From Tribonema minus (Eukaryota; Sar; Xanthophyceae; Tribonematales; Tribonemataceae): a stretch of 64,000 nt of DNA. The stretch covers positions 558,001-622,000 of the forward strand of contig JAFCMP010000112.1 of NCBI GenBank assembly GCA_017506865.1, given 5' to 3'. Below, piece by piece: positions 11,566 through 20,954 of the stretch. The position numbers were made by a program, and so were the translations under genes. How positions within the stretch are numbered: the stretch's first letter is position 1; each line of letters opens with the position of its first letter. The notes beneath the pieces are model-generated. The model saw only the letters and a program-made list of their open reading frames with translations. It was not told the DNA's origin and did not search any database.

Positions 11566-12760
11566 TTACATCAGCAGTGCCACCGGAGTCGCCCGCTTCG
11601 GCAGCAGCAACGGCGTCAGCACGCGCCAGAACTCCGTCAGCAGCTGCCGCACGCACACGTCGCCCTCGCAGTCGCCGGCAAAGTCACTGGCGCCCAGAGC
11701 CTTCTCGATGAGGGCTCGCGGCGGCACCTTGCTGCCGGCCTTGACCAGAGGCGGCCACACGTCCGCGACGGCCGCCGCCGCGCTGAGGCAGAACGCGCCG
11801 GCCAGCTTTGGGGCGCAGTCGTATGCCTCGCTGATGACGCTGCCCAAGTACCGCGCGAAGACGATGGCCAGGCGCCACTGAGCCTCCACGTCGGCGTCCG
11901 CGGCTGCGACGGCGCGCAGAGACACGACAACGCTCAGCATATGACGTGGACTGCCACGCGCGTCACCGCTCTGAAAGGACTGCGGCGGTGGCGGTCACGG
12001 ATTGCACGCCGGGTGTGGGCGATCAGCGTCGTTGCGCAGCAAGCAAGGTGTGCGATATGGTGGCTTCGCGACGCGCCGCCACACCCGCCGTTGCTGCCGC
12101 CTTGTCCAACGCCGCTGAAATCAGGGCTCCCACAGCATTTCATGCAAGTACATCGAACCAACTCGAAAGCCTTTCAAGCTGGAACAATGTGGCGTCATGA
12201 TTGACATGCGCTCTTCCGCATCACTTCGTCAAGCCCTCATTCAAAACAGGTGACGCGAGATGCCGTTGCTGTGAAGGCATGCGCTCCTTGATGAAAGCCA
12301 GCAGAGGGGTTGTTGTGCTGTGTGTGGTGCTTCGCCAACAGCCAAGACCCGCATCGACGATGATGGTCTCCGCATCTGTCTACGCCTCTACAAGTATCCT
12401 GGAAAGCTGCGGCAGACACGAGACTATACAAAGCATTGACTGCACTGACATGTGCTGGGGAGGTACCATGGCGCAGGATGCAGCGACGAATTTCGCACCT
12501 GCAATTGCCGTTGCAACTCCGGCGAGGTCGAGCCGCTGCTGATGGCAAACCTTGTCAAAGGTCTTGTCGGATTTCCAATGTAAGCCGTACTCTATGCTCT
12601 CGCATTCCTTGCACAGATCGACAAACAGGCGCTCGGCTTTTTCGAAAGGCGTCTCCCGGTTGAGAACCTCGTTTGCGAGATCTTGCTGTAGTTGTGTGAG
12701 CTCGTCTACTGAACTCCGATTTACCAGAGTTTATATTTCGTTGTTAAGCCGCTTCACCAT
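11566..12760 (-). pseudogene. Paralog 1 of an unknown two-exon gene, early stop
   Basis: Exons 12760-12499 and 11903-11566 correspond to those of the gene at 20955-22374. Exon 1 has exactly the same length (262 bp), and splice sites and phases are conserved. The aligned ATG opens MVKRLNNEI and is then stopped by TAA at codon 10 (12731-12733); paralog 2 has a sense codon there. The rest of exon 1 and exon 2 (EAQWRLAI, ADVWPPL, VCVRQLLT) remain open. Either it is a young pseudogene or translation starts downstream. The C-terminus differs (ends RATPVALLM). The family is not recognised. The 3' end of retrotransposon copy 1 lies ~70 bp upstream of the ATG. Confidence 0.6.
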
Positions 12761-12902
12761 GACGCAAGCCCCTCCACGCTCTCAGCGCAACACTGCTGCC
12801 TGGCCGGGGCGCGAAAATTCAAACTGACCACTTGAAGTTGTATATTATGTCCTGGACCGCATGGGCTGCGCGCACGATAAATCGGGCTTGCAATAACTAA
12901 AT

Positions 12903-15900
12903 CTACGGAGGAGCCGGCGGTTCGGCGCTGGCCGGCGAGGGCCGCGGCACTTGCAACAGTGCGATGCGGCGGTAAGCGCTGACGTCGCCATCAGGGGCAA
13001 TGACTGCGTTCCAGTTGTCGATCACGACACGTGTGAGCGCGCGCTGTAGCGCGAGGGAGGTGCGGCGGCGCCAGAAGGCAACGCGCTGCGCGAGATTGTA
13101 GCTGCCCTGCGAGCTCTGCTCGGCGAGTGCGTGTAGCAGCGCTTGGGTGTCGCGTGACATAGCGCCGAAGTGGTCAAAGGCTGCGGAAAATAGGGTGTGT
13201 GTAGTGGGGTCCAGGGCCCCTGAGACTACGTATGTGTCTATCTTTTCCTGCGAAGCCGATTCAAGCACGCGCTGCACATCGCGCGCGCCCCCCTGAGCCT
13301 GACGGAGGCGGGAGGGGCATGAGCTGTCACGTATGGTGACGTCTATGCAACAAGCTACTTCAAAGCCGCCGCGCAGTTTAGTGCACCGGCCTGCTGCTAC
13401 CGCGTCGGCGCTCGGCTGCACTTTAGGGACTGGAAGGCAGACCTGGTTGCTGCCAAAGACGATGTCCATGAACTTGTTGAACCCGTGGCGCGCCGCGTAG
13501 CGGCGGAAGGGGGCAAGGGTGTCCCGGTCGAGACCGCGGAGGTGGGCCACCTGCTTGAGCATCTGAAAGAGCGCGTCTGCGAGCAAGTTGTGTCGCGTGA
13601 CGTTAAGCCCTTGTGTGCAGCGGCGCAGGTGGGCACCCGAGTCCACTGGTCTATGGCACTTGGGGCACCGCGCCGCAGCGGGGGCGGGGCGCTCCACGCC
13701 CAGGTGGCGCCGCAGCGTCTCGCGGAATTCCGGCGGGGACATGGTCTCCGCTGGGTCAGTGCTCGGCAATTGCGCCAAGAAACCCATGGCCCCCTTAGAG
13801 GCGCCGCTGCGCCACGCCGCGACTGCTTCCAACGCATTTGCTGCTTCAAGCCGACGCAGCTGCGTGGCGGCGAGCGCTGCGTCTAGCACCCGTGATAGCG
13901 CCGCTTGACGCCGCGGCAGCACGGCGGCCGGCGGGGCCTGGGCAGAGCCTGGCTCGCGCGCCACCGCTGGCGCAGCAGCGCGGCGCGCGCCGGCGCGAGT
14001 CCGCATGCCCGGCCCCGCAGCTCCGCCTGCCCGTTGCAGCAGATCGCGCAGCGCCCGCCATGCGCCGTCGTCCTGGCGCCAGTCCTGGTACCAGACCGTG
14101 GGCAGGAGCAGTGCGAGGGCCGCTGCAGCCTCATCGCTGCCGCTGCGCAGCTGCTGCAGGCAGGTAGCTATCTGGGTGAAGGTGAAGCCATAGCGGGCAT
14201 GCTCTAGGACGCGGCTGCGTGCCGCCACTGGAAATGCCGCCAGTGCCGGCCCCATGCACTCGAGGGAACGTGCAGCAAATGCGGCACATGCACGGGGCGC
14301 CGCGCCCAGCACGCCAAAGCCACCACTCCCCAGCCGCAGATGCACGCGTACCTGCTGATGTGCTGGTAGCGTCACTGGGGCCTCGCCACCCCAGTCGGCG
14401 CCGCGTACCCATGCCACTGCCGCCGCCCACAGAGAGGGCGGCGCCGCCGCCGCCGAAACCGCCGGCGGGCCGCGGCAATCGTCACCCGCCGCCGGCGCGC
14501 GCTGGTGGGCCGGCGGCGTAAGACCCGCCGATGGCTCCTGCGCCAGCGCGGCCACGGCCGCTAGCGTGATGGCGTCGAAGCGCCGTAGCTCCTCGTGCGT
14601 GAGGGATGGCGCTGTATTGCGCGAGACATGCCCTGCGCGGGCGGGGACGGCAAGACGCAGAATGGAGAAGGCAGCCTGCACATCCTCCATCTGCACAAGC
14701 TCCGCAACCAGGCGGTCGGTGCCGGGGGCACGAAGGGTCGCCGCCACTTGCGCGCGCACGAAGCCCTCGGTGCCGACCGGCACCCCCATCAGCGTGATGC
14801 CGTCGTCACATACTGGTACGGGGACATTGGCGGCGGCAAAGACGGCGGCGGCGCGCTCGCGGGCGCCGCCTGAGGCCGGCACCACCGCCGCGCATTTCGT
14901 GACGTTGACCTGAATGTTGAGCTCGCTCAGCGCCTGTTGTATGAAGCAGAACGCGCGGCCAACGTGGTCGAGCACCGGCGCGTCACAGCTGGGCGTCATG
15001 ATGGTGAGGTCATCGAGGTAGCCCGGAAGCGCCAGTTGCGGGAACTTGGCGCGGGCAGCCACCATGGTGCCGCGCAGTGCCAGCGCGAACAGCAGCGGCC
15101 CCAATGGGTCGCCCTGCTGCACGCCCTGTTGGGAGAGGATGATGGCGGCGTCGGCGTGCCCATCTAGGCCAAATTGTAGCCAAGGGGCCCGGCCGGGGCC
15201 GTAGATGTGCTCGACGTAGCCGTACAGGCCAGGCAGATGCTCGGCCACCGCGGTGAGGACTGCCGAGCGCGACAGCGCGTTGAAGGCATTACTGCCGTCA
15301 ATGGCAAGGAGCACGCCGCCGCACTCATGCGTGAGCTGCGCCATGAGCGCCACTCTCTCTGCGCCCCCCCGCGCGCCGACCCCAAACTGGCCAATTGGTT
15401 CCAGCAGCGCGGAGACGCGGTCCCGGGTGTCCGTGCAGAAGGTGCGGGCGAACAGGCGGCGGATGGTGTCGCCGCACGCGATGGGGCGCGCCTTCTCGCC
15501 CACAGCGCTGAGGCGCGCGGCCGCGTGAAGGCGCCAAAAGGGGGCGGGCAGCGCGGCGGGGGTGGAGTACACCGCGGTACCCAGCCACGCCAGCAGCTCA
15601 AGGAGCCAGTCAACCGTGCGCCCCGACGTGTGCGCCGTGTGCCGGACGCACTGCTGGAGGTGGGAGTTGCGCAGCCCAGAGGGACCGGCGGCCGAGCCAG
15701 GGTTGGCGGCGAGGATGGCCTCGCGTAGCCCGTCCGCCGTGAATGAAGCGCAGTTGAGTGGTGCCGGCGCCGCCAGCGCCGCCGCCGCCACCAAGCTGCG
15801 CGCCCGCGATGCCGCGGCATCCAGCTTCGCAGACGCATCGCCAGCTGGGTGTTTAGCCTGCAGTTTATGCAAGGTAGCAGAGTCGCGGGGGGCAGATGTG

Positions 15901-17069
15901 TCAGCACCCTCCGCCAGCAGCCGCGCGGCGCGCCCGACGCCGCCCGGCTGCCGCGCCGTCGCCGCCGCGCGTTCCCGCACTGCCGCCGCCGCCTCCGTCA
16001 TAGACCTAGCGCGGCGCGTGCACGCACGGGCGGCGCCGCGGCGGCAGAAGGCCAGCGCTGTGCGCGTGAGCAGGTCCAGGTCGCCTGCCACGAAGGCCGC
16101 AAAACGGTGCGCCCGCGGCAGGGAGCCGTCGGGTACAAGCAGCAGGCACGGCAGCAGATGCAGCAGCTTGCACCATGCACCGGCTGTGGCGGACGCCTGT
16201 GCCGCTGCCTCAACCCCGTGTGCCTGCGCTACCGCCGTCTGCGCTTCCCGGAGGCCCGCCAGCGTGGCCGTCAAGGCGGCTGTGAAGTCCGAGCGGTGCT
16301 CCAGGCGAATGCGGCGGCCGACCACCAGTTGCTGCTGCAGAACATAGTCAAAGGAGAGGTCGTCAAGCGCTGCGCGCGCGGGCGAGAGCGGCGCCAGCGT
16401 CCAGAGCGGAAGCGCGCTGCGCCATGTTGGCCCTGCCGCAGCCACAGCGGCAGCTGCGCGGGCGCCGGGGCCGCGCGCGCCGCCGCTGGCTGTAGAGAGG
16501 GGGAGGATGGGGGGCAGAGGCGCGACGCGGGGCCCGTGTGGCCGCTGCGTTGCGGCCGCCCCCCGGGACTTGTACAGGTGGTCGCGCTGGTGCAATTTCG
16601 TGCGCACGCACCCTGGCTCGCCGCACGAGGCGCATGCGCAGAGTAGCAGCTCGGGTTCCACGGCGTAGTAGGTGCCCGCGCCGGCTCGGTGGAGAGTCAA
16701 ACACTCATCGTCGACCGCCTGCATACGCGCGAGAAAGTCGGCAGGCACATTCGGATGCTCGCGGCGCTGGTGATCCGCCAGCGTCGTGGCGATGCGGCGC
16801 GCCAGCGCCAGCGACGCCGACGTCTGCGCCGTGAGCGTGTTCGCCTCCCCGTTCCGGCGGAGGCGCGGTTTGGGCACTGGCACCCGAAAGAGGCAGCCAG
16901 TGTCATATAAAGGGCAGCGCGGATAGATGGCAGCTGTTGCAGGCTGAGCGGGCGCCTGCACTGCCTCAGGCTGCGCAGGGTCTATGCCCGCCGCGGCAGC
17001 CGCTGCTGCAGCAGCAGCTGCCGCAATGGCCGCCGGTGCGGCTCCCCCTGAAGTAGAGTCAGACATCAT
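12903..17069 (-). CDS. Retrotransposon ORF2: reverse transcriptase and restriction-like endonuclease, copy 1
   Basis: Starts at an ATGATG 33 bp after the ORF1 stop; 1388 residues, intact. There is a Cys/His cluster near 144-162 (CACASCGEPGCV...H). The reverse transcriptase shows GPSGLRNSHL (~462), motif A LLAIDGSNAFNALS (Asp590), motif B GVQQGDPLGPLLF (~649-661) and catalytic YLDD (684-687). The C-terminal knuckle is CPKC..H..C (Cys1135, Cys1138, His1147, Cys1151). The endonuclease-like residues are SAD (Asp1222), CIDVT (Asp1243) and QEKIDTY (Lys1276). No APE-type endonuclease is present at the N-terminus. The enzyme would nick the target and prime cDNA synthesis there. Copy 2 differs at only about nine residues. 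Confidence 0.92.
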   Translation of the reverse strand: MMSDSTSGGAAPAAIAAAAAAAAAAAAGIDPAQPEAVQAPAQPATAAIYPRCPLYDTGCLFRVPVPKPRLRRNGEANTLTAQTSASLALARRIATTLADHQRREHPNVPADFLARMQAVDDECLTLHRAGAGTYYAVEPELLLCACASCGEPGCVRTKLHQRDHLYKSRGAAATQRPHGPRVAPLPPILPLSTASGGARGPGARAAAAVAAAGPTWRSALPLWTLAPLSPARAALDDLSFDYVLQQQLVVGRRIRLEHRSDFTAALTATLAGLREAQTAVAQAHGVEAAAQASATAGAWCKLLHLLPCLLLVPDGSLPRAHRFAAFVAGDLDLLTRTALAFCRRGAARACTRRARSMTEAAAAVRERAAATARQPGGVGRAARLLAEGADTSAPRDSATLHKLQAKHPAGDASAKLDAAASRARSLVAAAALAAPAPLNCASFTADGLREAILAANPGSAAGPSGLRNSHLQQCVRHTAHTSGRTVDWLLELLAWLGTAVYSTPAALPAPFWRLHAAARLSAVGEKARPIACGDTIRRLFARTFCTDTRDRVSALLEPIGQFGVGARGGAERVALMAQLTHECGGVLLAIDGSNAFNALSRSAVLTAVAEHLPGLYGYVEHIYGPGRAPWLQFGLDGHADAAIILSQQGVQQGDPLGPLLFALALRGTMVAARAKFPQLALPGYLDDLTIMTPSCDAPVLDHVGRAFCFIQQALSELNIQVNVTKCAAVVPASGGARERAAAVFAAANVPVPVCDDGITLMGVPVGTEGFVRAQVAATLRAPGTDRLVAELVQMEDVQAAFSILRLAVPARAGHVSRNTAPSLTHEELRRFDAITLAAVAALAQEPSAGLTPPAHQRAPAAGDDCRGPPAVSAAAAPPSLWAAAVAWVRGADWGGEAPVTLPAHQQVRVHLRLGSGGFGVLGAAPRACAAFAARSLECMGPALAAFPVAARSRVLEHARYGFTFTQIATCLQQLRSGSDEAAAALALLLPTVWYQDWRQDDGAWRALRDLLQRAGGAAGPGMRTRAGARRAAAPAVAREPGSAQAPPAAVLPRRQAALSRVLDAALAATQLRRLEAANALEAVAAWRSGASKGAMGFLAQLPSTDPAETMSPPEFRETLRRHLGVERPAPAAARCPKCHRPVDSGAHLRRCTQGLNVTRHNLLADALFQMLKQVAHLRGLDRDTLAPFRRYAARHGFNKFMDIVFGSNQVCLPVPKVQPSADAVAAGRCTKLRGGFEVACCIDVTIRDSSCPSRLRQAQGGARDVQRVLESASQEKIDTYVVSGALDPTTHTLFSAAFDHFGAMSRDTQALLHALAEQSSQGSYNLAQRVAFWRRRTSLALQRALTRVVIDNWNAVIAPDGDVSAYRRIALLQVPRPSPASAEPPAPP

Positions 17070-17102
17070 TACGGTGGATGAGGGGAGCGCCGCACCGGCG
17101 GC

Positions 17103-19595
17103 TTACAGGCCCGAGGCGCCGCCGCCTCCCTCCGATGCCGGCGGCTGGGCCGTCGAGGTGGAGAGGAAGCGGTCGGCGGCGGACTGACCTTGGGGCAGCC
17201 CGCGCGCGGGGCGTGCAGCGGGGGGTTCCGCCGCCGAGCCCGGCGTGCGCTCAGCAGCCGTGCGCTTGCGGCTGGCGCGGGGTGTGCCACTGTCGGACAT
17301 AAGCGCGCTGCTGTCACTGGCAGGCATGGGGGGCTGCCTACTGCGCGAGGGGGAGGCGCTGCAGTCGCTGCCGTGCCGAGCCGCTGGCGACGATGCGCGC
17401 CGACACCGCGAGCGCCCGCGTGAGCAAGAGCGCGGCGGCTGCCGCGGCGCCGCCGCTGCCTCCAGTGCCACCGCGGGGTCCGCTGCCGCGCTTGCGGCCG
17501 CTGCCGCTGCCGCGCTGGCAGCGCCTACAGCAGGCGGCGGCGCGCCCGCCGCCGCCGCGCCTGCCGCCGCCGCGCCCGCCGCCGTTGCCCCGTCCGCCGC
17601 CACCGCCGCCGCAGCGCCAGCCGCTGCAGAGCTAGCCTCAAGGTCTCCCGCCACGGGCGTGGTGGCCACCGCGCCGGCGGCGTCCGCCGCCGGCACCGCC
17701 ACGCTCGCAGCGCGCGCCGCTTCCGCTGTCAGCTGCGCCTCGAGTCGAGCGGTCGCCGCAGCGTTGCGCACCTGCTCTCCTTCGCGCAGGCTCCGTTGCT
17801 GCGCCGCCAGCCGCTCCGCACGAACTTGCTCTGCCAGAGACCGGTCGCGATCGGCCTCAGCAGCCCGCTTTCCCGCCTCGGAGGCTGCCAGCAGCTTTGT
17901 CAGTGCCTTGACCTGCTGCTGCAGCCCCTTCCGCGCGGTCCTCCCCTCCAGGATGCCCCCCTGCAGCTGCTGAATGCGCTGCTCCTGGCCCAGCTGCGCA
18001 GGGTCCGCGTCGGCCGCCGGCGGCGGCGGCGAGGCGCCCGGCGACGCGCTCGCCAGCGCGGGCGTCGAGGCGGCGGCAGCGTCCGTCGCGGCGGCGCCGG
18101 TCGCCGCCGGCGCTGGGGGGTGCGAGGCGGCGGCGCCGGTGGGCGCACGCTGCGTCGCGGCGGCTGCCGCCGCGGCGGCTGCAGCCGTGGCTACCGCAGG
18201 GGCACCGGCGGCTGTGCCAGTGGCGGCGGCTGGCGTGGTGCAGGCCGCGGGGAGCGTGGTGTGCGCGCAGCGCGTTGCCCGGCACTGCTGACCCGGGCGC
18301 GTGAAGTGCCGTCGCAAGCAGGACGGGCACGCTGTCAGATTGTCAGGGCCCAGCAGCCGCAGCGCTACTTCCGTGCCGTCCACCGCGCATAGGACCGAGT
18401 GCGCGAGTCGCCGCGCAACGCCGCGGACCACTGTTAGCTCCCAAACACCCGCGGCGCCTGGCGATGCCGCCGACGCCGGCGCCGCGGATGAGGCCGCACC
18501 GTTAATGCCTACGCCGCAGGTCTTCAGAGCGCTGGCCAGCAGCAGAAAGGCGGCGGAAGTGCCGCCGCCGCCCGCCCGCAAGCGCACCGGCGCGATGGGC
18601 ATGCCAGGAGCTGCGAGTGCGGGCGCAAGCAGCATTGCAAGCTGCGCTGCAGACCACGCCGCCGGCGCGCCGCGCACGGTGACCGTGACCGGGGCGCTCA
18701 TGTCACCAGCGCGGGTGATGCGCAGGCGGAAGCCGCTGAAGCTGAAGTCAGCGGAGTCGCCGACCGTTCCGAGCGCCGCGTCAACGAGCGCGGCCGGCGC
18801 CCGCAAGCATAGCGTGCGGAAGTCATCGCGAGGCGACAGAGGCCCCAGCGTCTCTGCACCCTTGAATAGGGACGCAAGTGAGGCAGCGTCTCCAGCGCCG
18901 GCCCTCGCCGCGTCGTGCATGTGCGTGAGCGCCGCCGCTAGCAGCTGCTGGCGCCCCCGCGTGAGTCGGGCGCGGCGCTGTGCAGCCGCCGCAGGGGTGC
19001 TGCGCTCGCGCTCGTGAGGCTGACGGGCCGGCGCGAGCTCTGCTAACAGTGCGCGGACGCTGGCCGGCAAGGCAGCCAAGTGCTCCTGGGTGTAGCAGGT
19101 GACTGGATCCACCGTAAACGAGACTAGGTCTGTGCCGGCTGCCGCCGCCGGCGGCACAAATGGCTGTCCCTCCGCTGTCGGACGGCCCTGCACGCGCGCC
19201 GCCATCGCCATGAGGCGGCCCGCAGCGGCTCCACCCTGGCGCCCCACCGCCGCGACAGCGGGGGGCACGAAGAAGTACTGCTCCTGTTCCGCGGCGTGGA
19301 ACATCTCGCTCGCCTGTTGGTATAGCTGCCCTGGAGTGAGGGCGGATGGGGCTGGGGTTGGCGTGTAGCTGCCTCGGGGAGTGAAGTAGGCTCCATCGTG
19401 GCCGTGCAGCAGCCGTGCCTCCTCCCGAAGCAGGTTGCTCTTCGCTGTAAGCGACGGGGGTGTTGTCGCAGTTTTGGCGGCTTTGGCCGCCCACGAGGCA
19501 GCAGCAGCAGGAGGGGTGGCCGCGCGACCATTTGGGCCAGCTGGCGTGTCGCCAGTCGCCGCTGGCAGCACCACCTCCATCGCTTCGGATGGCAT
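17103..19595 (-). CDS. Retrotransposon ORF1 protein, copy 1
   Basis: The first ATG in frame is at 19595 (MPSEAMEVV), giving about 830 residues; the frame is open further upstream to the element's 5' end but without ATG. Numbering from that upstream end, a Cys/His knuckle lies at ~471-491 (CPSC...H...C...C), preceded by a folded-looking stretch at ~300-460. Long Ala-rich linkers follow, then a coiled-coil-like charged helix at ~580-680 (EQRIQQLQGGI ... LAEQVRAERLAAQQRSL). The C-terminus is Arg/Ser-rich with basic patches. Such ORF1 proteins bind element RNA and form the retrotransposition particle. It differs from copy 2 by only about three residues. Stop TAA at 17103. Confidence 0.85.
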   Translation of the reverse strand: MPSEAMEVVLPAATGDTPAGPNGRAATPPAAAASWAAKAAKTATTPPSLTAKSNLLREEARLLHGHDGAYFTPRGSYTPTPAPSALTPGQLYQQASEMFHAAEQEQYFFVPPAVAAVGRQGGAAAGRLMAMAARVQGRPTAEGQPFVPPAAAAGTDLVSFTVDPVTCYTQEHLAALPASVRALLAELAPARQPHERERSTPAAAAQRRARLTRGRQQLLAAALTHMHDAARAGAGDAASLASLFKGAETLGPLSPRDDFRTLCLRAPAALVDAALGTVGDSADFSFSGFRLRITRAGDMSAPVTVTVRGAPAAWSAAQLAMLLAPALAAPGMPIAPVRLRAGGGGTSAAFLLLASALKTCGVGINGAASSAAPASAASPGAAGVWELTVVRGVARRLAHSVLCAVDGTEVALRLLGPDNLTACPSCLRRHFTRPGQQCRATRCAHTTLPAACTTPAAATGTAAGAPAVATAAAAAAAAAATQRAPTGAAASHPPAPAATGAAATDAAAASTPALASASPGASPPPPAADADPAQLGQEQRIQQLQGGILEGRTARKGLQQQVKALTKLLAASEAGKRAAEADRDRSLAEQVRAERLAAQQRSLREGEQVRNAAATARLEAQLTAEAARAASVAVPAADAAGAVATTPVAGDLEASSAAAGAAAAVAADGATAAGAAAAGAAAAGAPPPAVGAASAAAAAAASAAADPAVALEAAAAPRQPPRSCSRGRSRCRRASSPAARHGSDCSASPSRSRQPPMPASDSSALMSDSGTPRASRKRTAAERTPGSAAEPPAARPARGLPQGQSAADRFLSTSTAQPPASEGGGGASGL

Positions 19596-19741
19596 GAAAC
19601 GACTTGAAGTTGAAATGGGGCGGGCCCTGCCCCGCCCCTGGGACACGGTGGCGGCTGCCCCTCGTGGAGGGTGCCGAGCGTTGGCTGAACAGCAGGCACA
19701 CAGGGTGGGAGTCACCAACGTGGCGCCAGCAAAATCCACCC

Positions 19742-20954
19742 AGAAACGTTTTGTGGTTGTTGAAGTTTGGGGGTCCCCAATTCGTATAAGATGCTCGGCA
19801 TGTGATCAAATCGTCCATCAGATCTATTGCAGACCCATCGCCTTGCGCAATGGCAATTATGAAGCCACAGCTTGAGTGTATGCCACTGCCAGCCTTGCAC
19901 ATGTTCAAGTTCAACTCACCTGCACCTTTGACGCAACCCTGCAGGGCTAGTGCATGTATGGTTTTAGCGTGTGCTGGCTCCATTCTTCATTTTTGTCGAG
20001 TGATTGCTGTCTGCTCCGCCATCAAAACGCGAGGGGTGCGCCATGGCACATGTTGCACGCTGCCTCTGGCAGTTTTGTAATCCGCCAATGACTTACTCTT
20101 GTCCTGCTTGCGCTCATGTTTCGTGGTGAAAGTAGGGCAAGACTGAATAGTTTATGCTGCCTTACCAACCAGGCTTTTCACATCCCTGATTCCGACAGCT
20201 GTTGTTGTTTCCCGTCTCTGTCATACAATGCCAGCGCATTTGTGGGAATGGTCATGACAGCTTGGAACGCTTGAAGGCGGAATGAAAGCACGTCAGACAG
20301 TGTGCTGCAAGCAGCATTCAATGAGCATTGCATGATGGCAGCCACATCAGAGCAGTTTGGTTGGGCACAGCAACATGGCAGTTGAGACAGAGCGTAGTAC
20401 GATGCGCTGGTGTGGTGTACTTTTATTATATTCCACTTGTGGCTGTGGAAATGCCATGTTGTAGGTGTGTCGCCTTGTTCTCACTCTTGGATGTAACATG
20501 CAAAGCTTGCACGCCACACCCCGCCCCCCACATCACCCCCAACAAAGCACCCGCAAGCGACTGTCCCCCACATACTAGCAGGGATACCAAACAAAGCTAC
20601 AAGACTCTCCCCCCACAGACAGACCCGTCTTAGGGCCACCCAGCTCCACGCAGACCGTGTACTACTACACTCACAATGTCATTGGAGTGCTATCGTGCCG
20701 TTACCGCTCATGTTATGTAGCAATGCGCCTTTGCACATGGACCGCTGACTAAAGTGCTCTAGCACCGGATTTACAATGATCAAACAAGTCCGGTCGAAGC
20801 ATGCTACAGATCACTCTTTTTACGGTAAAGGCCCACAAGGCCTCTGGCAGCCACGGCAGCTAGCTAACCTCATGATGGCGGTCACATCTGCCAGCGCGCC
20901 ATGCCCAGGGCCGCTGTCCCACACCGCGTCACTGCCGCTCGCCAATGGCGCGCC
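19742..20954. other. Gene-free gap between retrotransposon copy 1 and paralog 2
   Basis: Moderate GC. Contains repeat B copy 2 (20417-20655). A TTGAAGTTT word lies near 19754. Beyond 20655 the sequence is the 3' flank of paralog 2. No coding exon supported. Confidence 0.5.
20417..20655 (-). repeat. Dispersed repeat B, copy 2 (239 bp, inverted)
   Basis: Inverted partner of 6452-6690 with only scattered substitutions over the full 239 bp. It sits in the gap between retrotransposon copy 1 and the second paralogous gene. Confidence 0.85.

Larger units (their letters stand above)
12832..19741 (-). mobile_element. Non-LTR retrotransposon with restriction-like endonuclease, copy 1 (6910 bp)
   Basis: Boundaries come from comparison with copy 2. 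Both copies start at GGGTGGATTTTGC (19741 here) and end at a 3' terminus ...ATACAACTTCAA (12832), and both are exactly 6910 bp. The element has a ~146-bp 5' UTR, ORF1, a 33-bp gap, ORF2 and a ~70-bp 3' UTR without an A-tail. No clear target-site duplication was seen. The combination of reverse transcriptase, CCHC knuckle and C-terminal endonuclease places it among LINE-like elements of the RLE type (R2/NeSL/CRE-like grouping) rather than the APE type. Confidence 0.93.

Noticed and set aside
12832-19741. LTR retrotransposon
   Set aside because: No terminal direct repeats, no integrase, protease or RNase H motifs; the reverse transcriptase motifs and RLE are of the non-LTR type.
17103-19983. 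Long minus-strand frames overlapping ORF1 in another frame (up to ~386 residues here and ~414 at 40701-41945), and many plus-strand frames through both retrotransposons
   Set aside because: They are out-of-frame shadows of GC-rich coding sequence, lack known motifs, and appear in both copies only because the copies are identical.
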